Below are positions 30,627 to 40,613 of a stretch of 64,000 bases of DNA, in pieces. The notes beneath the pieces were generated by a model. The model was not told where the DNA came from and did not search any database. It worked only from the letters and a program-made list of their open reading frames with translations. The stretch covers positions 1-64,000 of the forward strand of contig NZ_JABEPE010000015.1 of the NCBI RefSeq assembly GCF_026788005.1, given 5' to 3'. Numbering within the stretch: position 1 is the first letter of the stretch; the number at the start of each line of letters is the position of its first letter. This DNA is from Alteromonas sp. a30 (GTDB lineage: Bacteria; Pseudomonadota; Gammaproteobacteria; Enterobacterales; Alteromonadaceae). A program made the position numbers and the translations under genes.

Positions 30627-32096
30627 CTATTTTTTTTCTTTCACAGGCTGATACAGATGTACATTCTCAAAGCCTCGCTCACGCAGAAGCATTGCATGGT
30701 ATTTACTCATAACGCCGCGATCACAATATAAATAATATTGCTGATTCGGATCTAACGTCGAGAATAGCCTTTCCAATTTATAAAACGGTAAGTGTTTCAC
30801 TAAGTGAGAGTCCACTTCCATCGGCTTAGCTTCTTCTTCCTCTGGAGATCGAACATCAAGAACCACTGCGCCTTCTGGCAATTCTGCGGTCGCCATCACT
30901 TCGGTGCTTTCTTCTTGCTCGAATTTGTTGATATTGCGAATATCTAACACGTTACTATTACGCACCGCCGTTTCGATCAAGCTCAAATCTAATTTGCTTT
31001 CTTCCTCGATAGTTTGCGCTAAATCGGCTCTCACATTAGGGCTGCGCGAAATGACACCACAATACTCTGGAATGGTTGCGGAAAGCTCGCCAGTACCAAT
31101 TTCCCGAGCTCTTGCGATGATGTCAGACTTATCCATACAAATTAATGGACGCAACACCAATTTGTTAGTCACCTGATCGATAACATGTAAATTCGTCAGT
31201 GTTTGGCTAGCAACCTGCCCTACACACTCGCCTGTTACCAAGGCGTTGATTTGAAGGTTGTCGGCTACAATTTCGGCCGCGCGTAGCATCATTCGTTTGA
31301 GGACAACTCCCATATAACCCGATGCACAGTTTTCAACGATGTCGTTCACTACTGGAGCAAAGTCGACCGAGATGAATTTCACGCGATGTGACGCACTAAA
31401 TTTTTGCCACAGATAATAGCTGATCTGGCGCACACCTATTTCGTGTTCACGCCCACCTAAGTTGAAGAAACAATAGTGAGTTTTAGCGCCGCGACGAATA
31501 AATTCATAGCTCGCCACGCTAGAGTCAAATCCACCTGAAATTAACGATAAAACATCTTCTTGTGTTGGAAGTGGCATCCCACCCATGCCTTTGAAGCGAT
31601 TCTCAATGAGCAGTAAATGAGTCTTATCAATTTCTAACTGAATTTCGACATCGGGATGATGTAAATTCACGCCGCCGGTGGGGTAATTCTGGTTAATACC
31701 TCCCCCTACGTATCGAGCAACATCTACCGAAGTAAAATCGTGTTTACCTCGGCGCTTAACGCGAACACAAAACGATTTATCAACTAAGCGCTCTCCCCAA
31801 ACGGCAGCGACCTGCTGGTAAATATCTTCAAAATCTTGATATTCCGTTTCCTTCACTTCTAGAACTTGCTCAATTCCCGGAATGTTGGTTAAGGCAATAC
31901 GTAAACGAGCAATATGTGTGGGGGTTAAATCGCGCGGGCGAATTTCCAATTTATCCCAACTGTTTTTAATCGCTGCATTCACATCGCGATTAACAAACAC
32001 ATTGCGAATATTGGACTCAAGTAGGCGCGTAAAACGCTTGCGTACCGAGTTACTCTTGATAGTAATTTCAGGGTGTAATTTAACGATAAATTTCAT
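30627..32096 (-). CDS. thiI: tRNA 4-thiouridine synthase / thiamine sulfur carrier
   Basis: Makes 4-thiouridine at tRNA position 8 and delivers sulfur for the thiamine thiazole. 489 aa with an NFLD/THUMP region (about 1-165), a PP-loop adenylation domain (LSLISGGFDSSVASYEF) and a C-terminal rhodanese domain (about 400-485) with the persulfide cysteine in LYCDRGVMS. The partner cysteine in PEYCGVISRSP is also present. The start at 32096 (MKFIVKLHPEI) matches the family; the frame upstream to 32135 adds 13 unlikely residues. Follows pomB by 88 nt on the same strand. Confidence 0.95.
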   Translation of the reverse strand: MKFIVKLHPEITIKSNSVRKRFTRLLESNIRNVFVNRDVNAAIKNSWDKLEIRPRDLTPTHIARLRIALTNIPGIEQVLEVKETEYQDFEDIYQQVAAVWGERLVDKSFCVRVKRRGKHDFTSVDVARYVGGGINQNYPTGGVNLHHPDVEIQLEIDKTHLLLIENRFKGMGGMPLPTQEDVLSLISGGFDSSVASYEFIRRGAKTHYCFFNLGGREHEIGVRQISYYLWQKFSASHRVKFISVDFAPVVNDIVENCASGYMGVVLKRMMLRAAEIVADNLQINALVTGECVGQVASQTLTNLHVIDQVTNKLVLRPLICMDKSDIIARAREIGTGELSATIPEYCGVISRSPNVRADLAQTIEEESKLDLSLIETAVRNSNVLDIRNINKFEQEESTEVMATAELPEGAVVLDVRSPEEEEAKPMEVDSHLVKHLPFYKLERLFSTLDPNQQYYLYCDRGVMSKYHAMLLRERGFENVHLYQPVKEKK

Positions 32097-32184
32097 AGGT
32101 AAAATAACAAGGGATAAGCGACAACAACGGCCCAACTTACCCCTGTGTTTTTCTTGGCCAAATATGGCGCGGGATCATATCACT

Positions 32185-33120
32185 TTACGGCTGGTCTTCA
32201 ATCACTGAAATTGGCTTGGTGAACTTCGGTTTGCCTTGATTGATAGCAATTTCTACTCGACGATTACGTTGCGCTGCGCCTGGTTCATCATGAGGCACCA
32301 ACGGAACGGTATCAGCTCGCCCCACGACTTCCATACGTTTTTCATCAAATTTAGGAACACCTCGTAACACCTCGGCAACCGCAACGGCTCGCTGGGAAGA
32401 TAGATCCCAATTAGAACTATAAAGTTCATTCGCAATATGTTGATTATCACTATGTCCAGAAATTTCTAACTCGCCCGGCATATCAACCAGTAATTCGCCA
32501 ATTTTTCGAATAACCGGTACAAATTGTGGCTGTAAAAACGCTGATCCTGCTGAAAAAGCACCGTTTTCCCGAATGCGAATGGTAATTTGCTGGCCTAATG
32601 ATTCCATTTCAATAGAACCATCAATAATTTGTTTTTCCAGTTTTTGAGCAATTTTCTTCAATTGTTCATTTACCGACTCCTGACTCGCCTGCTGTGAACT
32701 GGAGGTCGATTGATCGGTAGAGGTTTGATTAGCGCTACCACCGCGTTGCTGCCCACGCTGTCGTTGACGCCCGCCCGCGCTATCTTCTGTCCCTGCCTGA
32801 AACTCCAACATTTGCTGTGTCATTTCAATGGTTTGTTGCTGGATATTTTCGATTGGCGTTGGATCAGGTCTGCCCGGGCGAAATTCCATGGCAATAACGC
32901 TCGTGCCTTTTGGAATATCTTTTACTTCAATTTTGTTTTGCACACCGAATGCGAACTTCATGGAACCCGCAATTTGCTTGAACTTAAGCACATCCATTTC
33001 CGAAAATGCCAACAGCAAAACGAAAAAGCACATTAACAGCGACATTAAGTCGGCAAAAGTGCCCATCCAAGGTGGTAGCCCGGGGGGCGGGCATTTAGGA
33101 CAATCTTGTTCTTCCATCAT
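32185..33120 (-). CDS. pomB: Sodium-type flagellar stator protein PomB
   Basis: 311 aa. One N-terminal membrane helix with the ion-carrying Asp24 (WMGTFADLMSLLMCFFVLLL), a Gln/Ser-rich linker, and a C-terminal OmpA-like peptidoglycan-binding domain (ISGHSDN, AQRNRRVEI). The first 100 residues are very close to Vibrio PomB from memory, including CPPPGLPPWMGTFAD and AFGVQNK, which points to Na+ rather than H+. The start overlaps the pomA stop by one base (TAATG). Confidence 0.95.
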   Translation of the reverse strand: MMEEQDCPKCPPPGLPPWMGTFADLMSLLMCFFVLLLAFSEMDVLKFKQIAGSMKFAFGVQNKIEVKDIPKGTSVIAMEFRPGRPDPTPIENIQQQTIEMTQQMLEFQAGTEDSAGGRQRQRGQQRGGSANQTSTDQSTSSSQQASQESVNEQLKKIAQKLEKQIIDGSIEMESLGQQITIRIRENGAFSAGSAFLQPQFVPVIRKIGELLVDMPGELEISGHSDNQHIANELYSSNWDLSSQRAVAVAEVLRGVPKFDEKRMEVVGRADTVPLVPHDEPGAAQRNRRVEIAINQGKPKFTKPISVIEDQP

Positions 33121-33887
33121 TATCCCTCGGCATCATCCGTACCACCTCGTTTGCTTTCAGCTAGGTAGTTTTTCAAAATACCTTCAATCACTCGGGGATT
33201 TTGACCGTCAGCAATGCCGACGATGCCATCTAATACCAACTGTTGATTGACTTTTTCCTCACCCATACGAACATTCAATTTTGCCGCAATCGGCAAACAA
33301 ATAACATTGGCGAAAAAGGCACCGTATAGGGTTGTTAACAAGGCAACAGCCATTGCCGGACCAATCGCTTTGGGGTCATCCATGTTGGAAAGCATTGCCA
33401 CCAAACCAATAAGCGTACCTATCATTCCCATTGCTGGCGCAATATCACCTAATCCTTTAAAGATACCGGCCCCAAAATCATGACGCTCAGTAGTCATTGC
33501 TATATCTTTTGCCAGTGTTTGACGCACTACGTCTAAGTCGTGGCCATCGACCAACATATCAACGCCTTTTTGCATAAAAGCATTGTCAATTTCTGCTTCT
33601 TCAAGTGCTAAGAAACCGCCTTTACGTGCGGCATCTGCCATTTCCACAATCTTTTGGATAAGCTCTTCCGGCGCTTCTATTTTAAACATAAACGCTTTGG
33701 CTGCGATTTTTCCGGCGCCGAAAAACTGATTCAGAGTGAATTGAGATAAAACAACAAAAATGGAGCCCCCAAATACGATGAGTACCGAAGGACCGTTAAT
33801 AAACATTCCTACATCACCGCCAAGGACCATCGCCATCACAACGAAACCAATGGCACCAACCATGCCGATCAAGGTTGCTAAATCCAC
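33120..33887 (-). CDS. pomA: Sodium-type flagellar stator protein PomA
   Basis: 255 aa, MotA/ExbB family, four membrane helices with a cytoplasmic loop between the second and third that contacts FliG. GMIGTLIGLVAMLSNMDDP and the preceding APAMGMI form helices 3. With PomB it makes the sodium-driven stator of a polar flagellum. No other flagellar genes are in the window, but the FimV/HubP-like and FlgO-domain genes may act in the same structure. Confidence 0.95.
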   Translation of the reverse strand: MDLATLIGMVGAIGFVVMAMVLGGDVGMFINGPSVLIVFGGSIFVVLSQFTLNQFFGAGKIAAKAFMFKIEAPEELIQKIVEMADAARKGGFLALEEAEIDNAFMQKGVDMLVDGHDLDVVRQTLAKDIAMTTERHDFGAGIFKGLGDIAPAMGMIGTLIGLVAMLSNMDDPKAIGPAMAVALLTTLYGAFFANVICLPIAAKLNVRMGEEKVNQQLVLDGIVGIADGQNPRVIEGILKNYLAESKRGGTDDAEG

Positions 33888-34238
33888 ATAATCCCCCTAT
33901 TCCACCTTCATTGTTAACTCAACGATTAGTTTAATCTAACTCTTAAAATTTTCACTCAATCTGGCTTTTTACCGCACTACTTTGATTGAATAAGCAACAT
34001 ATGTAAAAGAGAGCGCTTAAAGATAACATTGTAAGCCAAACTTATGTTACTGAAAGTGCTACTTTTCATTGTATCGACATACGCAATTTTTTCTAAAGCA
34101 ATAATCATGCTCAATAGTTATGATATATCACGGTAAAAATACATAAATATTGCAATTCAGCGCCTATCCTGACTTGATCCCCCCGTTTTCCTCGGTTAAT
34201 GTGCTGCATCACAAAATGACAGGAAGAATTTGAATTCC
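33888..34238. other. Divergent intergenic region pomA/xseB
   Basis: AT-rich, no coding frame with a ribosome site. Must hold the leftward pomAB and rightward xseB promoters; no clear sigma-28, sigma-54 or sigma-70 pair was assigned by eye. Confidence 0.4.
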
Positions 34239-34502
34239 ATGACCCAGCAAGAAAAGCCAGAAAACTTGTCTTTTGAGCAGGCAATTGAGGAACTTGAGCA
34301 GATTGTTTCGACTATGGAGCAAGGTGATTTGCCATTAGAGCAAGCGTTAGGTGCATTCGAACGCGGTGTACAACTTGCCAATCAAAGTCAGCAAAAATTG
34401 AAGCAAGCCGAGCATAAAGTCAAAGTTCTCCTTGAGAAAAGCGGAGAGCAGGCGCTCGTCGATTTTGAAAACGAACAAGAACAACACAAGGATCTTTTCT
34501 AG
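34239..34502 (+). CDS. xseB: Exodeoxyribonuclease VII small subunit
   Basis: Small subunit of ExoVII, binding XseA to degrade single-stranded DNA. 87 aa with the family signature [28 protein letters not shown]. Either ATG 34239 or TTG 34230 could be the start; AGGA at 34221 is near both. The stop overlaps the ispA start by one base (TAGTG). Confidence 0.93.
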   Translation: MTQQEKPENLSFEQAIEELEQIVSTMEQGDLPLEQALGAFERGVQLANQSQQKLKQAEHKVKVLLEKSGEQALVDFENEQEQHKDLF

Positions 34503-35386
34503 TGAGCACTTGGCAATCGTTTCAAGAAACGGTAGCAACTCGTATGTCGCACCTTCTTGAACAGGTTATCAATCTACAGCCGCAGCAAGATTCAGCGCTC
34601 CTTCCCGCCATGCAATACAGCCTTCTCAATGGCGGCAAACGAATTCGCCCGTTTCTGATCTACGCAACGGGAGAGATGCTCGACATTAATAAAGAGAATC
34701 TCGATATGTGCGCCATTGCATTAGAATGCGTGCACAGCTACTCCTTAATTCATGACGACTTACCCGCAATGGATGATGATAATCTTCGTCGAGGGAAACC
34801 CACTTGTCACATTGTTTATGGAGAGGCGACCGCCATTTTAGCCGGCGATGCGTTACAAACCCTCGCATTTAATGTATTAGCTGATTACCCTGCTCCCGCC
34901 ACCGTCGAACGAATTCATCTGGTAAGCATCTTGTCAAAAGCGGCTGGGAATCAAGGCATGTGTGGTGGTCAGAGCTTAGATTTACAAGCCACTAACCAGC
35001 AGGTTTCACTGGATGCGCTGCATCAAATTCATGAACTTAAAACCGGTGCATTAATCAGTGCAAGCATGGAAATGGCCTGTGTTTTTGCTGATTTGCCTGA
35101 GCAGCATCGAAACACATTTCAACAATATGCGCGCGCCCTTGGTCTCGCTTTTCAAGTAAAAGACGATATTCTTGATATAACCGCCAACACAGAAACTTTA
35201 GGCAAGCCTCAAGGCTCAGATGAAGAAGCCAATAAGAGCACATTTCCAAGCTTGCTGGGCTTAGAAGGCGCTGAGAATTATTTAAACGAATTGCATATGC
35301 AAGCCTTGAATGCTCTAAACGCGATACCCTACAACACTGAGCTTTTAAAAGCTTTTAGTGACTTCGTCGTGCAACGTGAGCATTAA
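34502..35386 (+). CDS. ispA: Farnesyl diphosphate synthase
   Basis: Condenses IPP with DMAPP and GPP to farnesyl diphosphate for undecaprenyl-PP, quinones and other isoprenoids. 294 aa. The first aspartate-rich motif is DDLPAMDDD and the second is [15 protein letters not shown] binds IPP. GTG start overlapping the xseB stop. The xseB-ispA-dxs order is the classic gammaproteobacterial operon. Confidence 0.96.
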   Translation: MSTWQSFQETVATRMSHLLEQVINLQPQQDSALLPAMQYSLLNGGKRIRPFLIYATGEMLDINKENLDMCAIALECVHSYSLIHDDLPAMDDDNLRRGKPTCHIVYGEATAILAGDALQTLAFNVLADYPAPATVERIHLVSILSKAAGNQGMCGGQSLDLQATNQQVSLDALHQIHELKTGALISASMEMACVFADLPEQHRNTFQQYARALGLAFQVKDDILDITANTETLGKPQGSDEEANKSTFPSLLGLEGAENYLNELHMQALNALNAIPYNTELLKAFSDFVVQREH

Positions 35387-35406
35387 CTCTGGATGTAACA
35401 ATAATA

Positions 35407-37281
35407 ATGACACTTGATTTAGCCCATTACCCTTTGCTTAGTATGGCTGACACGCCGGAAGCTTTACGTCGTATCCCAAAAGAAAAACTAAAAGACCTCA
35501 CCAATGAATTACGTCAGTTTTTACTTGCAAGCGTAAGTAAAAGTAGCGGCCATTTCGCCTCTGGATTGGGTACAGTTGAACTCACGGTAGCACTGCATTA
35601 CGTCTACAATACGCCGTTTGACCAACTTATTTGGGATGTGGGACACCAAGCCTACCCTCATAAAATCCTAACTGGTCGCAGGGATCGCATTACCAGCATT
35701 CGCCAAAAAGGCGGACTGCACCCCTTCCCTTGGCCACCTGAAAGCGAATTCGATACCTTTGCAGTGGGTCACTCATCCACTTCCATAAGTGCCGCACTGG
35801 GGATGGCGGTTGCTGCGGAAAAAGAAAAACAGGGCCGCAAAGTGGTAGCGGTTATCGGCGATGGAGCCATGACAGCAGGCATGGCTTTTGAAGCGTTGAA
35901 CCACGGCGGCGACATGGATAAAGACATGTTGGTTGTACTTAACGATAACGAAATGTCAATTTCTGAAAATGTGGGAGCACTCAATACACATTTGGCGAAA
36001 TTATTAACAGGAAGCTTATTTAACAGCATCCGAGACAGTGGCAAGAAATTATTAAGCAATGTACCTCCAATTAAAGAGCTAGCCAGCAAAGCGGAAGAAC
36101 ATATCAAAGGGATGGTTGCGCCGGGAACGATTTTCGAGGAGCTTGGCTTTAACTATGTTGGCCCAATCGATGGACACGACGTCACTAGCATGGTTGAAAC
36201 GCTGTCTAATATGCGCAAAATGTCTGGTCCGAAGTTACTGCATGTTGTCACCAAAAAAGGTAAAGGCTACGAACTTGCCGAAAAAGATCCTATCAAATTC
36301 CATGCAGTGCCAAAGTTCGATATAAAAGAACAAACTCTGCCCAAAAGCCAAAACAGCAAACCGACTTTCTCCAAAATATTCGGTGATTGGATTTGCGATA
36401 TGGCAACAATAGATCCAAAGCTCATGGGGATCACACCCGCAATGCGCGAAGGTTCGGGTTTAGTCGAGTTTTCGCAACGCTTCCCTGATCGTTACTTCGA
36501 TGTTGCCATTGCTGAACAACACGCAGTTACATTTGGTGCGGGTCTTGCCACTCAAGGATTAAACCCTGTTGTTGCCATCTATTCCACGTTTTTACAACGT
36601 GCTTATGACCAGCTTATTCATGATGTTGCTTTGCAAAACCTACCCGTGCTTTTCGCGATTGACCGTGCTGGCATTGTTGGTGCCGACGGCCCAACACATC
36701 AGGGCGCTTATGACATCAGCTTTTTGCGCTGTATTCCTAACATGACAATTATGACACCATCCGACGAACAAGAATGTCGTGACATGTTATACACTGGTCA
36801 CTTAATGCAAACGCCTGCTGCGGTGCGTTATCCAAGAGGTTCAGGGTCAGGTATTGATGTTACCGACACCATGAACACCATTGAAGTAGGTAAAGGCGTG
36901 ACTTTGCGTGAAAGCGCTAAAGCAAGCGGCAAAGTTGCTCTGCTTAATTTCGGTACTCTTATGCCGTATGCAAAGCTAGCGGCAGAAACGCTCGATGCAA
37001 CCTTAGTTGACATGCGCTTTGTTAAACCACTGGATACAGATCTTATTGATTCCCTTGTGCAGTCCCACGATTTACTTGTCACCATTGAGGACAACGCAAT
37101 TGCAGGCGGCGCAGGCAGCGGCGTAGGTGAATACATGTTGCGTAAACAGTATGCTAGTAAGCTGCTTATGATCGGCCTTCCCGATGAATTTATTATGCAA
37201 GGAACGCAAGAAGAAATGTATGCCGAATTGAAACTGGATACGCAAGGTATTGTTGATCAAGTAAACGGGTTCACTAAATAG
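35407..37281 (+). CDS. dxs: 1-deoxy-D-xylulose-5-phosphate synthase
   Basis: Thiamine-diphosphate enzyme joining pyruvate and glyceraldehyde-3-phosphate, the entry of the MEP pathway and a source for thiamine and PLP. 624 aa. [18 protein letters not shown] with the following NDN is the TPP motif; FHAVPKFD and [16 protein letters not shown] are transketolase-type blocks; [14 protein letters not shown] also fits. It follows ispA by 20 nt. Confidence 0.97.
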   Translation: MTLDLAHYPLLSMADTPEALRRIPKEKLKDLTNELRQFLLASVSKSSGHFASGLGTVELTVALHYVYNTPFDQLIWDVGHQAYPHKILTGRRDRITSIRQKGGLHPFPWPPESEFDTFAVGHSSTSISAALGMAVAAEKEKQGRKVVAVIGDGAMTAGMAFEALNHGGDMDKDMLVVLNDNEMSISENVGALNTHLAKLLTGSLFNSIRDSGKKLLSNVPPIKELASKAEEHIKGMVAPGTIFEELGFNYVGPIDGHDVTSMVETLSNMRKMSGPKLLHVVTKKGKGYELAEKDPIKFHAVPKFDIKEQTLPKSQNSKPTFSKIFGDWICDMATIDPKLMGITPAMREGSGLVEFSQRFPDRYFDVAIAEQHAVTFGAGLATQGLNPVVAIYSTFLQRAYDQLIHDVALQNLPVLFAIDRAGIVGADGPTHQGAYDISFLRCIPNMTIMTPSDEQECRDMLYTGHLMQTPAAVRYPRGSGSGIDVTDTMNTIEVGKGVTLRESAKASGKVALLNFGTLMPYAKLAAETLDATLVDMRFVKPLDTDLIDSLVQSHDLLVTIEDNAIAGGAGSGVGEYMLRKQYASKLLMIGLPDEFIMQGTQEEMYAELKLDTQGIVDQVNGFTK

Positions 37282-37434
37282 CTGTGTTTAATTGTCAGTC
37301 ACCGCATAAAGATTTATCGCTAACATCCATATAGGTTCCTCACTCTCTACAAGTGACCAATAATCTGGAACTGATATGTAGAGGCGGCAAATCAACAAGC
37401 AGTAAGATAAACATTAAAAAGGAGCCGCTTGGCT

Positions 37435-37472
37435 AATGCCAGTCAGTTAAGCTGACTGGCATTTTTCTTTTT
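37435..37472. terminator. Strong terminator between dxs and cysS
   Basis: 12-bp stem AATGCCAGTCAG/CTGACTGGCATT with a 5-nt loop and a following T-rich tract, between convergent genes. Confidence 0.88.
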
Positions 37473-37504
37473 AGTTGGCAATGTCGTCTTTACTAGAAAC
37501 AGAC

Positions 37505-38884
37505 TTAAGCTCTACGCCACGTTGTGCCTTCTGGACCATCTTCCAACACAATATTCATGGCTTGCAGTTTATCGCGAGCATCGTCCGCAGCGGCCCAATC
37601 CTTGTTTTTACGTGCATCATTGCGTTGCTGAATTAAGGCTTCGATTTCTGCTGTATCGTCATCACCCGATACAGAACCTTGCAAGTAAGCCACTGGGTCA
37701 AGTTGCAGCAAACCTAACACAGCACCAAGCTGCTTTAACACACCAGCCAAAGCCGCTTTTTCTGCGTTGTCTTCTGTTTTATTTATCGCTTTAGAAAGCT
37801 CGAACAAAACAGAGAAGGCTTCCGGCGTATTAAAGTCGTCATCCATGGCTTGCTCAAAGCGCGCCAAATAGCCGCCATGATGGATATCAACAGAGGTATC
37901 CGCAGAAACATCTCGTAATGCGGTATACAAACGCTCAAGTGAGGACCGAGCTTGTTTAAGGTTTTCTTCGGAGTAATTTAGCTGGCTACGATAATGCGCA
38001 GACATTAAGAAATAACGTAACGTTTCTGCATCGTAATCTTTTAGTACATCACGCAAGGTGAAGAAGTTACCTAAAGACTTCGACATTTTCTCTTCGTTTA
38101 CCTGCACCATGCCAGTGTGAACCCAATAATTCACATAGGGCGTATCAAACGCACAGCAACTTTGCGCCACTTCGTTTTCATGATGCGGGAATATCAAGTC
38201 CGAACCGCCGCCGTGAATGTCAAAGTGTTCACCTAAATGTTTATGGTTCATGGCTGAACATTCAATGTGCCATCCCGGACGACCATTCCCCCAAGGCGAC
38301 TCCCAGCTTGGCTCATCTGGTTTTGCTGACTTCCACAAGACAAAGTCCAATGGCGCACGTTTGTGCTGCTCAACATCCACGCGCGCGCCTGCATTTAACT
38401 GTTCTAAGTCCTGCTTGCCTAAACGGCCATATTCTTTATACGTATTCACTTCAAACAGCACATCGCCATTTTCAGCTTGATAAGCGTACCCCTTGTCTAT
38501 CAATTTTTGGATGACATCAATGATTTCATTCATGTGAGTGGTAACACGAGGCTCAATATCAGCATCAAGTAGATTAATTGCGCGAAAGTCTTCATGCATC
38601 ATGGCTACAGTGCGTTCAGTTAATGCGTCAACAGTCTCATTATTTTCATTAGCACGTTTGATAATTTTGTCGTCCACATCAGTAATGTTACGCACATACT
38701 TCACGTCATAACCTTTATGACGTAGATAACGAACCATTAAATCAAAACTCAAATAGGTACGGGCATGACCCATATGACACAAATCGTAAACGGTAATTCC
38801 ACACACATACATGCCGACTTTTCCGGGCACCAAGGGTTTAAACTCTTGTTTTTCCTGCGTTAGCGTGTTGTATATTTTTAACAT
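37505..38884 (-). CDS. cysS: Cysteinyl-tRNA synthetase
   Basis: 459 aa, class Ia. HIGH motif as HMGH (37-40), KMSKS motif as KMSKSLGN, zinc ligands Cys28 ([10 protein letters not shown]) and Cys in HIECSAMN with the HHENE segment. Divergent from ppiB as in E. coli. Confidence 0.97.
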   Translation of the reverse strand: MLKIYNTLTQEKQEFKPLVPGKVGMYVCGITVYDLCHMGHARTYLSFDLMVRYLRHKGYDVKYVRNITDVDDKIIKRANENNETVDALTERTVAMMHEDFRAINLLDADIEPRVTTHMNEIIDVIQKLIDKGYAYQAENGDVLFEVNTYKEYGRLGKQDLEQLNAGARVDVEQHKRAPLDFVLWKSAKPDEPSWESPWGNGRPGWHIECSAMNHKHLGEHFDIHGGGSDLIFPHHENEVAQSCCAFDTPYVNYWVHTGMVQVNEEKMSKSLGNFFTLRDVLKDYDAETLRYFLMSAHYRSQLNYSEENLKQARSSLERLYTALRDVSADTSVDIHHGGYLARFEQAMDDDFNTPEAFSVLFELSKAINKTEDNAEKAALAGVLKQLGAVLGLLQLDPVAYLQGSVSGDDDTAEIEALIQQRNDARKNKDWAAADDARDKLQAMNIVLEDGPEGTTWRRA

Positions 38885-39074
38885 TTACGATCCTAATTTG
38901 TTCTAATTTTACTGACTAATGTGCTCGCTATTATACGTAGCAAATGTGCATTTGATTAGCCTGAATTTAACAATTCACCTAAAAACTTAAGCTATTAGGT
39001 GAGCAATGCACTTTTTAAGCGACTGGACTTTAGTTAGAATGCCCCTTTTACAAGACAATAAACAAGGTATAACA

Positions 39075-39569
39075 ATGGTTACTCTGCACACCAATTTTGG
39101 AAAAATCACCCTGAAACTAGACGCTGAGAAAGCCCCTAAAACGGTTGAGAACTTCTTGTCCTACGTTAAAGATGGTTTTTACGACAACACTATCTTCCAC
39201 AGAGTAATTAACGGATTCATGGTTCAAGGCGGCGGTATGGAGCCTGGCATGAATGCAAAAACCACCAAAGATCCGATTGAAAATGAAGCGAATAATGGGC
39301 TAGAAAACAAAGTTGGCACTATTGCTATGGCGCGTACTAACGACCCACATTCAGCTACCGCGCAATTTTTCATTAACGTCTCTAATAACGACTTCTTAAA
39401 TTTCCGTAGCGAAACCGCTGATGGTTGGGGCTATTGTGTATTCGGTGAAGTCGTTGAAGGTATGGACGTTGTAGATAAAATAAAAGGTGTTGTAACAGGT
39501 AGCAGCGGCTTCCATCAAGACGTGCCGGTTGAAGACGTCATCATTGAAAAAGCGGAAATCACGGAATAA
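39075..39569 (+). CDS. ppiB: Cytoplasmic peptidyl-prolyl isomerase B (cyclophilin)
   Basis: 164 aa. Cyclophilin motifs [13 protein letters not shown] and ATAQFFINV; catalytic Arg in FHRV. No signal peptide, so the cytoplasmic PpiB. The ATG at 39075 is preceded by AAGG 8 nt upstream and aligns with the family MVTLHTNFG; the track start 69 nt earlier is not needed. Followed by a terminator and lpxH, the cysS-ppiB-lpxH neighbourhood of E. coli. Confidence 0.95.
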   Translation: MVTLHTNFGKITLKLDAEKAPKTVENFLSYVKDGFYDNTIFHRVINGFMVQGGGMEPGMNAKTTKDPIENEANNGLENKVGTIAMARTNDPHSATAQFFINVSNNDFLNFRSETADGWGYCVFGEVVEGMDVVDKIKGVVTGSSGFHQDVPVEDVIIEKAEITE

Positions 39570-39587
39570 TTCGATTTCCCTATCAAG

Positions 39588-39611
39588 AGGAGTACATCTG
39601 TGCTCCTTTTT
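39588..39611 (+). terminator. ppiB terminator whose stem imitates a Shine-Dalgarno site
   Basis: AGGAGTAC/GTGCTCCT, an 8-bp stem (one G-T pair) with an ATCT tetraloop and five Ts, 18 nt after the ppiB stop. The 5' arm contains AGGAG placed 7 nt before a GTG that is in frame with lpxH, creating a misleading start. Confidence 0.8.
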
Positions 39612-39641
39612 ACTTCAACCCGATTGAATCACTCCCCTTCT

Positions 39642-40391
39642 ATGGCTTTTACTTATTTTATTGCCGATTTACATTTAAGCGCTGATCGTCCCGACATCAC
39701 TCAATGTTTAGTTAAATTTTTAGTCAACGATGCACCTCAAGCCGATGCCTTGTACGTGTTGGGTGACTTATTCGAAGCTTGGATAGGTGATGACGACATC
39801 AACCCATTTACCACACACGTTGCTGATGCATTCAAGCAGTTTTCAGAAACAGGTAAGCCCATTTACTTTATTCACGGGAACCGGGATTTTTTGATCCGCG
39901 AAGCATTTGCCAAACGCGCCGGATTTACCCTATTGCCTGAACGTACCGTCATTGACTTATACGGAACGCCCACATTGATTATGCATGGTGATGAACTTTG
40001 TACGCGTGATGTGGAGTATCAAAAATTCAGGAAAAAAGCACGAGGATGGTGGTGGCCAAGATTGATGCTATTGTTCCCATTGTGGAAGCGTCGTGAAATT
40101 GCCCAGAAAGGCAGGGAGAAAAGCCAATCTAATACATCGAACTTACAACAAGCAATTATGGATGTGACTCCAGAAGAGGTAGTCAAAGCGATGCAAGAAG
40201 CTAATGTAACACGCTTAATACACGGCCATACGCACCGCCCTGCAATACATGACATATCTGTTCATTTAGCGGGAAAAAGTGAGAAGGCGCAACGTATTGT
40301 GTTGGGAGATTGGTACACACAAGGGAGTGTTTTGAAAGTATCGGCATCGCACATTGAGCTGGAAAGCCGTCAGTTTCAACACCTTGAATAA
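39642..40391 (+). CDS. lpxH: UDP-2,3-diacylglucosamine hydrolase
   Basis: Releases UMP to form lipid X in lipid A synthesis, at the inner membrane face. 249 aa. Metal-binding blocks: IADLHLS, YVLGDLFEAWIGDD, FIHGNRDF, IMHGDELCT and LIHGHTHRPA. The start is taken at ATG 39642, where the family begins (E. coli MATLFIADLHL). A GTG at 39600 has an apparently ideal AGGAG, but that sequence is the arm of the ppiB terminator, so it is not trusted. Confidence 0.94.
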   Translation: MAFTYFIADLHLSADRPDITQCLVKFLVNDAPQADALYVLGDLFEAWIGDDDINPFTTHVADAFKQFSETGKPIYFIHGNRDFLIREAFAKRAGFTLLPERTVIDLYGTPTLIMHGDELCTRDVEYQKFRKKARGWWWPRLMLLFPLWKRREIAQKGREKSQSNTSNLQQAIMDVTPEEVVKAMQEANVTRLIHGHTHRPAIHDISVHLAGKSEKAQRIVLGDWYTQGSVLKVSASHIELESRQFQHLE

Positions 40392-40463
40392 CACAAACTA
40401 AACCTGACATGTGCAATTTACACAGATGGTTTTGTTGCCCGTCGGTGTCGTTCTCGGTTCTTA

Positions 40464-40559
40464 CTAACGAAACTGCTCAAACAAATAGGCTAGGTGCCTT
40501 AGTGAATCTAGTGGCCCAGCAATGACAATTTTCTCCAGCATCGCTTGATCCAACGCCAT
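40464..40559 (-). CDS. Putative 31-aa small protein downstream of miaE
   Basis: MALDQAMLEKIVIAG and a helical tail ending YLFEQFR, then TAG. AAGGAG lies 8 nt before the ATG, the best ribosome site in this region. Amphipathic, no signal peptide. It is 54 nt downstream of the miaE stop on the same strand. No family recognised; the evidence is initiation context only, not homology. Confidence 0.45.
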   Translation of the reverse strand: MALDQAMLEKIVIAGPLDSLRHLAYLFEQFR

Positions 40560-40613
40560 AAAAATAACTCCTTAATCAACTCACCCTGCGGCCAATTGTG
40601 TTTCATTTTCTAT

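Noticed and set aside
39600-39641. Upstream GTG start for lpxH with a perfect AGGAG
   Set aside because: The AGGAG is the arm of the ppiB terminator and the added 14 residues are not part of the LpxH family.
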